Source: Plotosus lineatus
Lineage: Eukaryota > Chordata > Actinopteri > Siluriformes > Plotosidae
DNA: 64,000 nt
Direction: 5' to 3'
Assembly (NCBI GenBank): GCA_024760905.1
Contig: JALRMN010000025.1
Location: forward strand, 845,001 to 909,000
Positions 10,700 to 22,696 of the stretch are shown one piece after another. Under the pieces are notes generated by a model. That model saw only the letters and a list, made by a program, of their open reading frames with translations, was not told the DNA's origin and made no database searches. Position numbers and translations under genes: made by a program. Every line of letters starts with the position of its first letter. The stretch's first letter is position 1.

Positions 10700-12010
10700 A
10701 CTTAATACAGATTGTTATTGCAAAAATGTAATGGCAGCTGACAGATGATCATCAGTGAGAGAGGATCTGTACCTGAATTTGTTAAATTTCATCACTAAGA
10801 GTGTTTGGTCACGTATGAAGGTAGATCCAAAGAGAATCCACATCTTCTGAGCATGCCTCTTTATGTGTGGAAAGTTCTTCTCCTTGAGAGACGAGTATGA
10901 ATCCAGCAGTAATACTGACTTCAACTGCTCTGCCAGTATCACATAAGAATGCAGGTCAATGAGTTCCAGCTGAACATCTCTGGGTACATTAATCACATTG
11001 AAGATAATGGGAGAGGAAATCATGTGCATTTCACTCTCAACTGTTCTGAAGTCTTCAAATCACCATTCAGTTCTTCTAACATGGAGAAGTACCTGCACAG
11101 GTGATCTATCAGAGTTTGCACGTGAGTCAATTGTTGCTTCCCACTTTCCTTGAAAGAAGGTGCAACTTTCGAATGAAAGCCTTTATCAAATTGTACAATT
11201 CATGAACATAAAGGCCCCCACATTGCAGTTTGGTGGTCAGTTCCTTCATCAATGCTGTCATCTCAATAGCAAATACAAGATGTGCCATCCAGTCCCCAGC
11301 TGAGAATCTCTGGTATGTCTGTGCCCTTCTCACAGAACTGTTAAAATTGTTCTTTCAAGTCGCAAACTCTTTTCAGCACCTTGCCCAGGCTCAGCCATCT
11401 CACAGGTTTGTGGAAGCCTATGTCACCATGTTCAATCTCATGCTCCTTCATGAGTGCAACAAACTGTCAGTGATGTAATGCCCGTGTCCTGATGAACAAT
11501 TTCAGTCATAACAATGCAAACTTTTAGCACTGACTTACACAACACATTCTGATGTATGATAGGATGTAAGAATACCTATTTTGTTTCAGTGTTAATTTCT
11601 ACATCTTAGTTTGCATCTGTTTAAAAAGTCTAGCGTTTAACACTGTTAGATTTGGACAGCCACTTGTTATAACACCCACCAGTCTGTCCCATTCCTGTCC
11701 CGGCTTGTCCAGGCATGCATTTAACTCAGGGACCTGAGAAGGTTTTGAGTCCCAGAACAGTCATTTCATGTTTGTTCACAAGCATGTCCTGAAAGGCATC
11801 TTTTTTGATGACTCCTAACACCCTGCAGACTGCCTCAACCTGTGCAAAGAGCTTTGATTTACAATCTGGCCACCATGTACTTTAAATTCTTTGCGCTTGA
11901 GGTAGTAGAGGTTCTTCAGGTGAACTGGTTTTTTCTAAGGTCATCTGTGACATTGAGTATGAGCCTCATTCAGCTTGGTGGTGGTGGCATGCTGCAGCTG
12001 TTGTGGTCAC
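10700..12010 (-). pseudogene. hAT transposase relic, copy 1
   Basis: The minus strand carries the hAT C-terminal dimerisation region near 10715-10880 (FPHIKRHAQKMWILFGSTF, then MKFNKFRYRSSLTDDHL). Upstream is AHLVFAIEMTALMKELTTKL with LYNLIKAFIRKL (11127-11290), and near 11420 MKEHEIEHGDIGFHKPV followed by RWLSLGKVLKRV. This order matches the transposase-derived part of GTF2IRD2-like and ZBED-like proteins, known hAT derivatives. Many stops and frame changes exclude a working host gene. A second copy of the LSLGKVLKRV part lies at 63337-64000. Confidence 0.72.
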
Positions 12011-12441
12011 TGTGAATTCACATCGCCTGAGTTTCTCATTCAGCTCTACATAGATTTGGCAACTTTTCTACTGAATGTATTGTGATGTTCACATGAGTGT
12101 TGGAGTGAAGCGATTGCTATACAACTGGCCATTCTAGTGTGGTTGTGGATGGGATGCCTGGTTTGAGGTATTAGTAGATGGACTGTGAATGTGTGCAGCA
12201 TATGTTCTCCCATCACATATGTATAAACATTAAATGCTTCTCGTAGCACTTTGGGTCACGCCCACAATATGTGGAATTCAAAGCGCATTCCCCGCTTGAC
12301 AGATCGGAGATCCAAACTCAACTTTAACTTGATTCCTTGATTGATCAGAATTCGAATTCCAGATGAACTCACATGCGCCACATTTATTACACATTTACTG
12401 AATTAAACAACTTAAAAAACTAAACTAAAAACTAAAGAGTT

Positions 12442-12445
<4 letters not shown>

Positions 12446-12525
<80 letters not shown>
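12446..12525. repeat. (TC)n(AC)n compound microsatellite
   Basis: A TC run passes directly into an AC run. The sequence from 12010 to 12446 and up to 12637 has no recognised element. Confidence 0.95.
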
Positions 12526-12527
<2 letters not shown>

Positions 12528-12643
12528 TGGACGGGATGTTTTATTTAAAGCGGAATTACAGTACCTGTTTGAAAGATCAGAGGTCCTCACTGTACTTCCG
12601 CTTGAAGGTCTCCTTCTGGTTCAATATCGTCCCAATTGTAGAG

Positions 12644-13952
12644 CAGGCATGTGACTTTTCCGCGAATTCACGGAATTCCGATTTTTTTCATTGGCCCAGT
12701 TTAAAAAAAAAAAAAAAATCGATTTTTTTCACGCTGAATATGTCAAAATAACCTTTTCCGCTTTTAGTCTGTTCCGAGTTTTGCATAAAATGACCTCTCT
12801 TGAAACGTTACTGCTGATTGGTTGATGGCTTTCTAATAGCCAATCGCTGATGTCGAAACATGTACGTAGACATTCGCGCCACTTCCGATCTGTTCAGCTA
12901 TCGAAAGCATGTCGGTGATCCAGAGAAAAGATTCTGCTCGAATCAAAGAAGTAGACAAAGTTGTGAAAAACAAGTTTAGGTGGGAATGGCTGGAAAAAGG
13001 AACCGTAGCATTTAACTGCCGGAACATTTGGTGTTCAAGCGAAGATTCCAGAGCCCTACAGACTTAACCCTTTGTTTGCCGTTCGACCAGAAACTTCCGT
13101 GCAAATAAAAGAGCCAGTGAAACAACCAGTTCCTGTCGCCGATCGAGTAGTTAATTTTGAGGTATGTTTGAGAATTTTCTTGTCTAGTTTCTGATTATAT
13201 TTTTCAAATTATTGTGAATGCATGCATGTTTTAGGCATATGACGTTCATGTGTTTATTCCGTGAACTGAATCAAATGAGCCAACTCTATGGTCACTGAAC
13301 CATTTTTCTGATGTTAGAATAAAGAAATTATTGCCGCATTAATAGGCATTGTTATTCAGTGTATCTAAACAGCAGCGAGAGTGTGTGCTCTTGTAATTAG
13401 CTCATTAATATTGGAAATGTAAAACTATGAATCTGAGCCTCAACCGAAACGCCCCAGCATCCAGAAGGCCAGGCTGCACAAAAGGAAGCAAGAAAGTGCC
13501 ATGCTAAGGCACTAAAGATAATGAAACATTAATTCAAAAAACTTATGTCATGTTTAGCATGTCATGTGTATAGTTTGTTTCCAAATTGTGATTAAAGACA
13601 ATGACTGTTGATAATAGCGTTGTGAGGCAGGACATATCTATGAGTGACTATTTGATTTGTGACTGAAGAGTCACTATTTGATTTGTGACTGTGACACTTT
13701 TATTAGTGTTAGAATCCCACATGATAAACCCACAAGTTGAGGTATAGTATGTATATGGAGATTAGAAATTAAACTTTCTAGAGCTCTTTCAGTGTCATGA
13801 AATAGCCTTTTTCCCCCTTCTGAAATGCTTAAAACCTCGGAGCTTCGGGGGACTTCGCCCCCCTGGTCCCCCTGGACCCGACTGGGGGCCTGCGCCCCCC
13901 AGACCCCTGGCTGATTTTCAGATATTTTGGTGATGGTCAAATCACATGCCTG
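12644..13952. mobile_element. DNA transposon, 1309 bp, 6-bp target duplication
   Basis: The ends are inverted: left caggcatgtgacttttcc; right, read inwards, caggcatgtgatttgacc (11 identical bases, then close similarity). GTAGAG occurs immediately outside each end (12638-12643 and 13953-13958). The interior holds an exon-like ORF at 12909-13158 and a G/C-rich segment at 13835-13925. No transposase was recognised, so it is non-autonomous. CAG-beginning ends suggest a hAT-like or other DDE superfamily, but a 6-bp duplication is not decisive. Confidence 0.6.
12909..13158 (+). pseudogene. Exon-like ORF inside transposon, unknown
   Basis: An ATG at 12909 opens MSVIQRKDSARIKEVDKVVK then FRWEWLEKGTVAF, before a frame shift near 13040. 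The next frame reads AKIPEPYRLNPLFAVRP and PVPVADRVVNFE and stops exactly at gag|gtatgt, a good splice donor. The Lys/Arg/Trp-rich start followed by a short cysteine stretch is typical of the region before a BED-type or related zinc finger, but no complete finger is visible. The family is not identified. The frameshift argues against function in this copy. Confidence 0.35.
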
Positions 13953-13958
13953 GTAGAG

Positions 13959-14779
13959 GGGTTTTGGCGATAACGAAATACCGTATAACGCTGCATGATT
14001 GATCTTAAAACAAGCCAACAGTCAACTCTCCTTCATGTGTGTGACAAACAGAAAATATGCATCACGTTCAGATGTGTCATCCCTCCAAGCCAATGGAGCG
14101 GGATGTTGGGAGACAGCCAACGAGAGAGCAACTCACGCATCGTGTGAAATTTTTATTGGCACGTTTGAATTTTGAATGGTGCTTTTCACAGGAGGAGATT
14201 GTTTTCATATCCCGGAGACAAAAACTTAGTTTAATGTTTTTCGTAACCCGGGATTTTCGTCCCCAGGGGGTTTCGTAAGTCGGGGGCCAACTGTACTCCA
14301 TACCAGTTCTTTGCCAGTTGTTGATGGAGCCTATCTCAGCTAATCCTAGATGAAGGTGGGGAACCTAAACACCCCAGCGGTCCATCACAAAGCGAACATA
14401 CACGCTGTAACATCCTGCTGCCCTGAGCTCTAAATTCCATACTGGACCTTACCCTCCTGTTCTTTTTTCTCTGCCAGTGCACTTTGCCGCATTGGTTGCT
14501 CCCCTGGCTTTTTTGTCCATCATCTTTTGTGCTGTCAGTGTTGTGGGAGTGGGTACAGGAGGTTGATGACTGGAAGAAGTACAGTCCTGAGAAACTAACA
14601 GCATATCCAAATTCAAATATCCATAAACACAATATCCCCTTGCTGAAAATGCTTCTTTAAAAAAGGATTTCATGTCCAAGTTGTTCCACTTATCCATTTA
14701 TTTTATGAATTTTCAACCTCTCTTTGTGATTGCTCAGGGTATTTTCTTATTATCTATATTCACTGCCAGGATACTCAAC
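13959..14779. other. Mostly unrecognised; two repeat scraps
   Basis: Near 14245-14300 the phrase gtttcgtaagtcgggggccaa resembles a DNA-transposon end. At 14315-14405 the text tgttgatggagcctatctcagct to ccagcggtccatcacaaagcgaac resembles the dispersed repeat at 35800 and 56960. The rest shows no recognisable coding. Confidence 0.35.
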
Positions 14780-14810
14780 CTTCTTCTTCTTTTTCTTTGG
14801 GCTGTTCCCT

Positions 14811-16631
14811 TCAGGGGTCACCACAGCAAATCATCTGCCTGCATCTCATTCTATCCTCTGCATCTTCTTCCCTTACACCAACTACCTTTATGTCCTCCTT
14901 CACCACATCCATACATCTTCTCTTTGGTCCTCCTCTAGGCCTGCTGCCTGGTAGTTCCAACCTCAGCATCCTACTACCAATATACTCACTATCCCTCCTC
15001 TGTACATGTCCAAACCATCTCAATCTGGCCTCTCTGACTTTGTATCCAAAACCTCTCACATGTGCTGTCGCTCCGATGAACTCATTGCTGATCCTATCCA
15101 TTCTCGTCACTCTCAAAGAGAACCTGAACATTTTCATCTTTGCTATTTCCAGCTCTGCCTCCTGTCTGTTCCCCAGGGCCACTGTTTCTAAATCAGACAA
15201 TATCGCTGGCCTCAACACCATCTTGTACATTTTTCCTTTCATTCTGGCCGATATCTTCCTATCACCCATCACACCAGACACTTTTTTCCAACTATTCAAA
15301 CCTGCCTGCACATGCTTCTTCACCTCTTTTCCACACTCTCCATTTCTCTGGATTGTTGAGCCTAAGTACTTAAAATCCTCCACCTTTCTTATCTCTGCTC
15401 CCTGTAACTTCACTGTTCCTCCTGGGTCCTTTCGTTCACACACATGGATTCTGTCTTACTGAGGCTAACCTTCATTCCTCTCCTTTCCAGGGCATACCTC
15501 CACCTCTCTAGATTTTCCTGCACTTGTTCTCTGCTCTCACTACAGATCACAATGTCATCTGCAAACATCATAGTCCATGGGGAATCTTGTCTAACCTCGT
15601 CTGTCAACCTGTCCATTACCATAGCAAACAAGAAGGGGCTGAGAGCTGACCCTTGATGCAGTCCCACCTCCACCTTGAACTCTTCTGTCAGGCTGACTGC
15701 ACACCTCACCACTTTCTTACATTTCTCATGCATGTTCTGCACCACTCTAACATACTTCTTTGCCACTCCAGACTTCCTCATGCAATACCACAGTTCCTTT
15801 CTCAGCACCCTGTCATATTCTTTCTCCAGATCCATAAATGAAAAAGCAGCTCCCTCTGACCTTCTCTGTACTTCTCTATTAACATCCTCAAAGCAAACAC
15901 TGCACATGTGGTGCTCTTTCTTGGCATGAAACCAAACTGTTGTACACAAATTCTGACCTCTGCCCTTAGTCTTGCTTCCACTATTCTTTTCCCATCGTAT
16001 GGCTCATCAACTTTATCCCTCTGTAGTTGCCACAACTCTGCACATCTCCCATGTTCTTAAAAATGGGCACCAGCACACTTTTCGTCCATTCCTTCGGTAT
16101 TCTCTCACTCGATAATACCTTGTTGAATGTTTTTGTCAGGAAATCTCCTGCTACCTCTTCTAGACACTTCCATACCTCCACCAGTATGTCATCAGGACCA
16201 ACTGCCTTTCCACTCTTCATCCTCTTCAATACCCTCCTCACTTCACCTTTACTAATATTTGCGACTTCCTGGTCCTCAACGATCACCTCTTCTCTTTTTT
16301 CTCTCTCATTTTCCTCATTCATCAGCTCTTCAAAGTACTCTTTCCATCCTCCCAGCACACTTCTGTCATCAGTCAATACATTTCCCACTCTGTTTTTAAC
16401 CACTCTTACTTGCTGCATGTCCTTCCCATCTCTATTTCTCTGCTGTGCCTCATTTTCTCCCTTCTTACTTTCCAACCTTGCATACAAATCATCATACGCG
16501 CTCTGTTTGGCCTTTGACTCCGCTACCTTCACCTTACACTGTGCCTCCCTGTACTCCTGTTTACTCTCTTCAGTCCTCTCAATGTCCCACTTCTTCTTAG
16601 CTAACCTCTTCCTATGTACACACTCCTGCAC
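14811..16631 (-). pseudogene. LINE copy B reverse transcriptase, broken
   Basis: Read in three pieces. 15981-16631 has SGKAVGPDDILVEVWKCL and SVLVPIFKNMGDVQSCGNYR. 15410-15949 has motif B (GLHQGSALSPFLFAMVMDRL) and motif C (TMMFADDIVICS). 14811-15443 has the KYLGSTIQ turn and LRWFGHVQRRDSEYIG. Motif A is altered (FMDLEKEYDRVLRKE instead of FVDLEKAYDRVPREE). Frameshifts lie near 15440 and 15960. Confidence 0.85.
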
Positions 16632-17044
16632 TTCCTCATTCCATCACCAAGTCTCATCTACTTTCTTTCCAGATTACACACCAAATACTCTCCTACCTGT
16701 CTCCCTGATTCCATTAACTGTAGTTGTCTAGTCATCTGGAAGCACTTCCTGACCACTTAAAGCCTGTTTCAACGCCTCCTTGAAGACAACATGATACTCT
16801 TCCTTTTTCAGCTTCCACCTCTTTGTCTTTTGCTCTGCCTTTGCTTTCTTCACCTTCCTCACCATCAACGTCATCCTGCACACCACCATCCTATGCTACT
16901 TGGCAACACTCTCACCCACTACTACTTTGCAGTCACTGACTTCCTTCAAATTACATTGCCTACACAAGCTGTAGTCTACCTGTGCTCTCCGCCCTCTGCT
17001 TTTATAAGTCACCTTATGCTCCTGTCTCTTCTGGAAAAAAGTAT

Positions 17045-17395
17045 TCACCACAGCCATTTCCATCCTTTTTGCAAATCGATCACTATCTGTTCTTTTGTGT
17101 TCCTGTCCTGGATATCAAACCTGCCCATCACTTCCTCGTACCCCTCTGATGCCTGCTGCACCAATATGTCCATTGAAGTCTGCCCCAATGACCACGCTTT
17201 CACCTCTGGGGTACTCTGCATCACTTCATCTAACTCGCTCCAGAATCTCTCCTTCTCGTTTAGCTCCCATCGTGCCTGTGTGGCATAAGCACTAACAACA
17301 TTGAACATCACTCCTTCAATCTCTAACTTACAATTCATCACTCTGTCTGACACTCTTTTCACTTCTAGAACATTCCTGACTAACCCCTCCTTCAA
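17045..17395 (-). pseudogene. LINE copy B endonuclease fragment
   Basis: Retains LEVKRVSDRVMNCKLEIEGV and VVSAYATQ. It changes frame at the shortened C run near 17215, so the catalytic ADFNGH part is read in another frame. The N-terminal LNVGTM and QETRW regions are present only as out-of-frame remnants up to 17570. Confidence 0.75.
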
Positions 17396-17815
17396 GATTT
17401 CTCATACTCTATTTCTCTTCCCATCCACACCATGATAAAACAGCTTAAACCCTGCTCCTAAGCTTCTAGCCTTGCTACCTTTCCACCTGGTTCCCAGAAC
17501 ACACAGTATGTCCACCTTCTACCTCTGCATCATGCAAAACTCTACCTTTTCCTGTCATAATTCCAACATTCCAGACAGAATATTCGACCAATTTACAGAA
17601 TCCCAAACAGATTTCCGAATTATACTCTAATTAACCAATGAGAGGCCACAAAACAGACACAACTTTGGAAAATAGAACTCATCTGTTACTAGGAAGATTT
17701 CACTGATTATTCGAGAGCCAGATTAATTTGGCTTATAGATGTTTTGGAGTTTGAAATTTGTCATCATCATCATCATCTTCCGCTTAGTCCAGGGTCAGGT
17801 CGTGGGGGCAGCAAC

Positions 17816-18889
17816 CTAAGCAAAGTGGTCCAGACGTCCCTCTCCCGGGGGGACACTGAGGCGGTCCCACACAAGCTGAGAGACATAGTCCCTCCAGCGT
17901 GTTCTAGGTCGACCCCGGGTTCTCTTCCCGGTTGGACATGCCCTAAACACCACACCAGGGAGGCGTCCGGGGGGCATTCTGACCAGATGCCCGAGCCACC
18001 TCAACTGGCCCCTCTCAATGCAGAAGAGCAGCGGATCTGCTCCAAGCTCTCCCCGGATGGCGGAGCTTCTCACCTTATTTCTAAGGGAGAACCCCGCCAC
18101 CCGGCGAAGGAAGCTCATTTCAGCCACTTGTATCCGTGATCTTGTTCTTTCGGTCATTACCCAAAGCTCGTGACCATAGGTGAGGGTTGGAACGTAGATT
18201 GACGCCCCCTTCGCCTTGCGACTCAGCTCCTTCTTCATCACGACGGACCGGTACAGGCTACACTTAACAGCAGAGGCTGCAGCAATCCGTCTGTCAATCT
18301 CTCGCTCCTTCCTTCCCTCATTCGTAAACAAGACCCCAAGATACTTAAACTCCTCCACTTGGGGCAGGACCTCATTCCCGACCCGGAGGGTGCATTCCAC
18401 CATTGTCCGACTGAGAACCATGGCCTCAGACTTGGAGGTTCTGATCTTCATCCTGTCTGCTTCGCACTCGGCTGCAAATCGCTCCAATGAGAGCTGGAAG
18501 GCCCGACTTGATGAAGCCAAAAGGACAACATCATCCGCAAAAAGCAGAGACGAGTTCCGATGGCCACCAAACCAGAACCCCTCATCGCCTCGACTGCGCC
18601 GAGAAATTCTGTCCATAAAAATTATGAACAGAATCGGTGACAAAGGACAGCCTTGGCGGACTCCAACTCCCACCGGAAACGAATTCGACCTGCTGTTACC
18701 AATACGGACCAAACTCTGGCTCCGGTGATACAGCGACCGAATAGCTCGTAGCAACGGGTCCGGAACGCCGTACTCTCGGAGCACGCCCCACAAGATCGTT
18801 TCGAGGGACATGATTGAAAGCCTTCTCCAAATCCACAAAGCACATGTGGACAGATTCCAGAATCCTGTGGCGCGTTTAGAGTTGGTCAA
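17816..18889 (-). pseudogene. LINE family 2 RT core and C-terminus
   Basis: A 357-residue open frame. It begins after a break inside motif A (the LEKAF part is disrupted near 18830) and holds LLRAIRSLYHRSQSLVRIG, motif B GVRQGCPLSPILFIIFMDRI, motif C LLFADDVVLLASSS (catalytic FADD), FKYLGVLFTNEG, and the C-terminal LRWLGHLVRMPPGRLPG. The upstream half of the RT is in a separate frame (18944-19642). Transcription would not give a complete protein because of the break at 18890-18944. Confidence 0.85.
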
Positions 18890-18943
18890 GAATGCTACGG
18901 CCAGGACGAAAACTACATTGCTCCTCCTGAATCCGAGGTTCGA

Positions 18944-19642
18944 CTATTGGTCGGATCCTTCTCTCTCTAGTACCCCTGCATAGACTTTCCCAGGTAGGCT
19001 GAGGAGTATAATTCCCCGATAATTGGAACACACCCTCCGGTCCCCCTTCTTAAAAATTGGGACCACCACCCCAGTTTGCCAATCCAGAGGTACAGCCCCT
19101 GATGACCACGCGATGTTGCAGAGACGTGTCAACCAAGACAGTCCTACAACATCCAGAGCCCTGAGATATTCCAGGCGGATCTCGTGCAACACCGGAGCTC
19201 GAGCACCGAGGAGCTTTTTGACAACCTCAGTGACCTCCAATCCAGTGATGGGCGGACCCCCACCCGAACCCCCAGGGTCTTCCTCTTCCATGGAGGGCGT
19301 GTTGGTGGGATTGAGGAGGTCCTCAAAGTATTCCCTCCACTTCTCGACGACATCCCCAGTCAAGGTAAGCAGTTCCCCACCTCCACTGTAAACAGTGTTT
19401 GTGAAGAACTGCTTCTCACTCCTAAGGCGTCGGATGGTGGTCCAGAACCTTTTTGAATCCAACCGATAATCACTCTCTAGGCCCTCACCAAACTCTTCCC
19501 ACGCCCAAGACTTTGCATCTGCAACAGCCTCGGCTGCAGCACGTTTGGCCTGCCGGTACCCGTTTGCTGCCTTGGGAGTCCCACAGGCTAAATTTGTGCA
19601 TTCAGAAAATGCTTTTGTAACTGTAGTTGCTTGATTTTCCAA
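18944..19642 (-). pseudogene. LINE family 2 linker and RT fingers
   Basis: 232-residue open frame with FWTTIRRLRSEKQ, VVEKWREYFEDLLNP, the LEVTEVVKKL segment that precedes the RT in LINEs, and RT motifs WQTGVVVPIFKKGDRRVCSN then YRGIILLSLPGKVYAGVLE. The usual KAPG/GVDEI motif is changed to ARAPVLHEI. The frame is lost just after the palm entrance. No endonuclease domain is present in this copy. Confidence 0.8.
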
Positions 19643-19756
19643 TTTCCTGATTCACGACATGTAAAGTGATGGAACACAATTAACTCTTCATGCTCTAATT
19701 ATGTATTCTGCCTCATTATATCAGTTTTTTTTTTCTAAATATTTTAGATTGACTAT

Positions 19757-20088
19757 TCATTCAATAATTTTCTGAACCACATAATCCTAATTAGGGCCAC
19801 AGGGAGGCTGGCACCCATCCCAGCAAGCTCCAGTTGAGGGCAGAGTACATGCTGGACGGCTCACCAGGTCATCACAGGGTGGAAACATGCTGACGGCTGT
19901 GCAGCTCCTCTTTAGGAAAGTCAGCAATGGTTCTTTTATATGAACTTCTCACCATAAACAGTGAGAGACATGGCCGGCCATTGATAACCCATTTAGCCCG
20001 CCATTAGATTACACATTGAGAGTGGGGCTTGAACTTCGAACCTTGTGATCAGTTATCCAGCACCTTTACTACCAGGCCACCTCTGCTT
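19757..20088 (-). mobile_element. SINE type 1, full length, diverged
   Basis: Minus-strand copy. The tail complement (ataatcctaattagggccac) is at the left and the tRNA-like head complement (ggccacctctgc) at the right. The B-box region is altered (gggcttgaacttcgaacctt). It is more diverged than the copies at 29345 and 33911. Confidence 0.8.
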
Positions 20089-20119
20089 CAAATTCGTGAC
20101 TTGCTGACATTGGTCACAA

Positions 20120-20230
20120 TGTTTGTTTGTTTGTTTGTTTGTTTGTTTGTTTGGTTGTTTGTATGTTTTGTTTTGATTTGTTTTGTTTTGGTTTTTTTGT
20201 TTGTTTTTTTTGTTTGTTTTTGTTTTTTTA
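20120..20230. repeat. TTTG-rich low-complexity tract
   Basis: Imperfect TTTG/TTTTG repeats. ORFs FVCLFVCLF and NKQTNKQTN are products of this repeat. Confidence 0.95.
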
Positions 20231-20388
20231 TTCTGTCAGTTTTTATCTTTGGTTCAGTTGGTAGTTGGCCATAGTCTTTGGTTTGAGTACAGCTGTGTTT
20301 AAACTTGGAGAAATTGGAATAGTGGGGAAATGAATCCTGGAGAAGCTCATCTTTGGAAAGTAAATGCTCACAGGGTGATACTGACAAA

Positions 20389-21655
20389 GGGCGGCACAGT
20401 TGTTATAGTAAATATTAAAATATTAAACTTAAACATATAAAACAAAATTTGAATTTTCTGAAATACAGTGTTTAAAAAGAGAATGAAATAAACTGTTTTC
20501 CACTCCCAAGAGTTCACTTGAAACTAATGGATTAGACATATTTTATATTTATATTTATATTTGATTGACAAGTTGAACTTTATAAAACATGGGGCTGCAT
20601 TGTACACAGAATATCCCAGCTAACACTGTCACATTGTAACAATGTTGCTCTTACGTCACACAAAAGTCGCCACAGCATTGGAATGAAATGTTGCCGTCAC
20701 GTGATTTTGTAGACTCCCCAAACCGTTCCTGCAATGTCGCAAGTGACGTTTGTGATGAACATGGCAGAAACGTTGTTGCAATGTCGCAAGCGACGCAGTA
20801 AATGTGGCAGTAAAGGATGCAGCGAAAACTTGGAGAAGTAACATTAATAAATATTTTATTAACCCACAGCATACACTCTAGGCATCTGGGGATGGGTAAC
20901 CCCAGCCTATACCCCTTACAAAATTTACAGTCGACATAAATTTATTAATTATTAAAATTGACGTCATTGTCATCATCTGAGGTTCCATCCTTTCACTTCC
21001 TGCAGCACTGGAGTTCACCTGGAAAAGAAAAATAAAATAAAAGAAGTGAAATGTATAGCAGACGTGGAAGTTAACTTTTCCTTGAGCCTGAAACAATTTT
21101 ATACTAACCTTTAAAACAATTTAAAAAAAAAGTTCAGAAGCATGTCAAGTGCTAAGTAGCTCTCATTTTATTTATTTTAAATGTTATCAAGCAGTATTAT
21201 TATAATGCAAGTTTGTGGATATACATAACTGGGGCAACACAATCAGCACAATAATACTGTACTGCTTACACATGCACAAAAGTGTAATAAGAAGCAGGCA
21301 GACTGCCCATGGTTAACTAATAAAGCATCCACGGCCAAAATAATTTTATGGACTAATGAAATTACCGAATAACGGGAACCACCTTCCTTTCGTAGTTCAT
21401 GTTTAAGGTTCTCCCAATAGCCTCGTCCATATCCTGCAGTGGAGTCCCTGGATGGCACAGTGTAATGGTTCCTGTAAGAGAAAGTGACACAATAATGTAT
21501 CACAATTGTTATTTACAGCACTTTATCTCATATTATGCTGAGTACAATAGTTATATCAAAAGATAAACGATGATTCAGGGATGACAGGGGTAGCTGGGGT
21601 AGTTGATCCAGCCCTTGGGAACCTTTTTACTAAGACAGCCAAAAAAAAAAAAAAA
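20389..21655. other. No clear gene; possible transposon end at 20610
   Basis: At 20618-20660 cccagctaacactgtcacat and acaatgttgc resemble, in inverted sense, the cgcaacaacatcgcgtgttc sequence near 28150. The evidence is too weak to define an element. The rest is AT-rich and unrecognised. Confidence 0.3.
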
Positions 21656-21807
21656 GAGTATTTTAAATCTAATCCTCTTTAACAACGACCGCCATCAGTG
21701 CCGTCAACCAACAGGGTGCTGATGGAAATTGGACTACGGTTGGTCGAAGACGTCGAAGAAGGAGAGGCGGGAGGCGTGTCCGTTGCCAGAGAGAGAAGAG
21801 GAGAGGC

Positions 21808-22281
21808 ATGAGTCTAGGACTGAAAGTGGGGACTTTGAATGTTGGAACTATGACAGGAAAAGGTAGAGAGCTGGCTGACATGATGCAGAGGAGGAAGGTG
21901 GACATACTGTGTGTTCAGGAGACCAGGTGGAAAGGTCGCAAGGCTAGAAGCATAGGAGCAGGGTTTAAACTGTTTTATCACGGTGTGGATGGGAAGAGAA
22001 ATGGAGTCGGAGTCATCTTGAAGGAGGAGTTTGCCAGGAATGTTCCAGAAGTGAAAAGAGTGTCAGACAGAGTGATGAGTCTCAAGTTAGAAATTAAAGG
22101 TGTGATGGTCAATGTTGTTAGTGCTTATGCCCCACAGACAGGATGTGAGCGAGAAGAGAAGGAGAGATTCTGGAGGGAGTTAGATGAAGTGATGCAGAAT
22201 ACCCCAGAGGTGAAAGAGTGGTCATTGGGGCAGACTTCAATGGACATGTTGGTGCAGGAAACAGAGGGGACGAGGAAGTGA
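21808..22281 (+). pseudogene. LINE copy C endonuclease, N-terminal half
   Basis: Opens at the ATG at 21808 (MSLGLKVGTLNVGTM) and carries ILCVQETRW with the catalytic Glu, then GFKLFYHGVDGKRNGVGVIL and VVSAYAPQ. The true frame ends near 22205, where copies A and D have five C residues and this copy has four. The last 25 residues (MDMLVQETEGTRK) are therefore out of frame. The N-terminal catalytic residues are intact. There is no extra ORF1 upstream; the 130 bp before the ATG are Arg-rich when translated (RRRRRGGRRV). Confidence 0.85.
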
Positions 22282-22692
22282 TGGGTAGGTTTGGTATCCA
22301 GGACAGGAACGCAGAAGGACAGATGTTGGTAGATTTTGCAAAAAGGATGGAAATGGCTGTGGTGAATACTTTCTTCCAGAAGAGAGAGGAGCATAGGGTG
22401 ACTTATAAAAGTGGAGGTAGGAGCACACAGGTAGACTACATCTTGTGCAGGCGATGTAATTTAAAGGAAGTCAGTGACTGCAAATTAGTAGCGGGTGAGA
22501 GTGTTGCCAAACAGCATAGGATGGTGGTGTGCAGGATGATGCTGATGGTGAGGAAGGTGAAGAAGGCAAAGGCAGAGCAGAAGACAAAGTGGTGGAAGTT
22601 GAAAAAGGAAGAGTGTCAGGTTGTCTTCAAGGAGGAGTTGAAACAGGCTTTGGGTGGTCAGGAAGTGCTTCCAGATGACTGGAAACTTCAGC
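22218..22692 (+). pseudogene. LINE copy C endonuclease, C-terminal half
   Basis: Continues after the one-base loss with VIGADFNGHVGAGNRGDEE (Asp/Asn of the active site), ERMEMAVVNTFFQ-type sequence, STQVDYILCRR (Asp) and VAKQHRMVVCRM (terminal His). A second one-base loss near 22683, where tggacaact in other copies is tggaaact, shifts the frame before the RT. With both losses, the domain is interrupted relative to the RT that follows. Confidence 0.85.
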
Positions 22693-22696
22693 TAAT

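Larger units (their letters stand above)
14780..17572 (-). mobile_element. RTE-like LINE copy B, 5' truncated
   Basis: Minus strand, about 2.8 kb. The 3' end reads gggctgttcccttcaggggt with a (TTC)n-type tail at 14781. The 5' end stops near 17572 within the first part of the endonuclease region, shorter than copy A. Numerous frameshifts. The CCCCC run in the endonuclease has only four C, the same one-base loss seen in copy C. Confidence 0.87.
17762..19642 (-). mobile_element. LINE family 2 with (GAT)n tail, 5' truncated
   Basis: Minus-strand LINE of about 1.88 kb. The 3' end on the plus strand starts tcatcatcatcatcatcttccgc, so the element ends with GAT repeats. The same end recurs at 44560-44660 and 45190-45260. 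The 5' boundary is near 19642 within the coding region. The G/C content is clearly higher than in the flanks, which suggests a younger insertion than most here. Exact clade is not assigned; it is not the RTE-like family of copies A-F. Confidence 0.85.

Noticed and set aside
21808..22692. Naming the LINE endonuclease as a craniofacial development protein 2 gene
   Set aside because: That name reflects a LINE-derived domain. Here it sits in a retrotransposon with target duplications and an adjoining RT.
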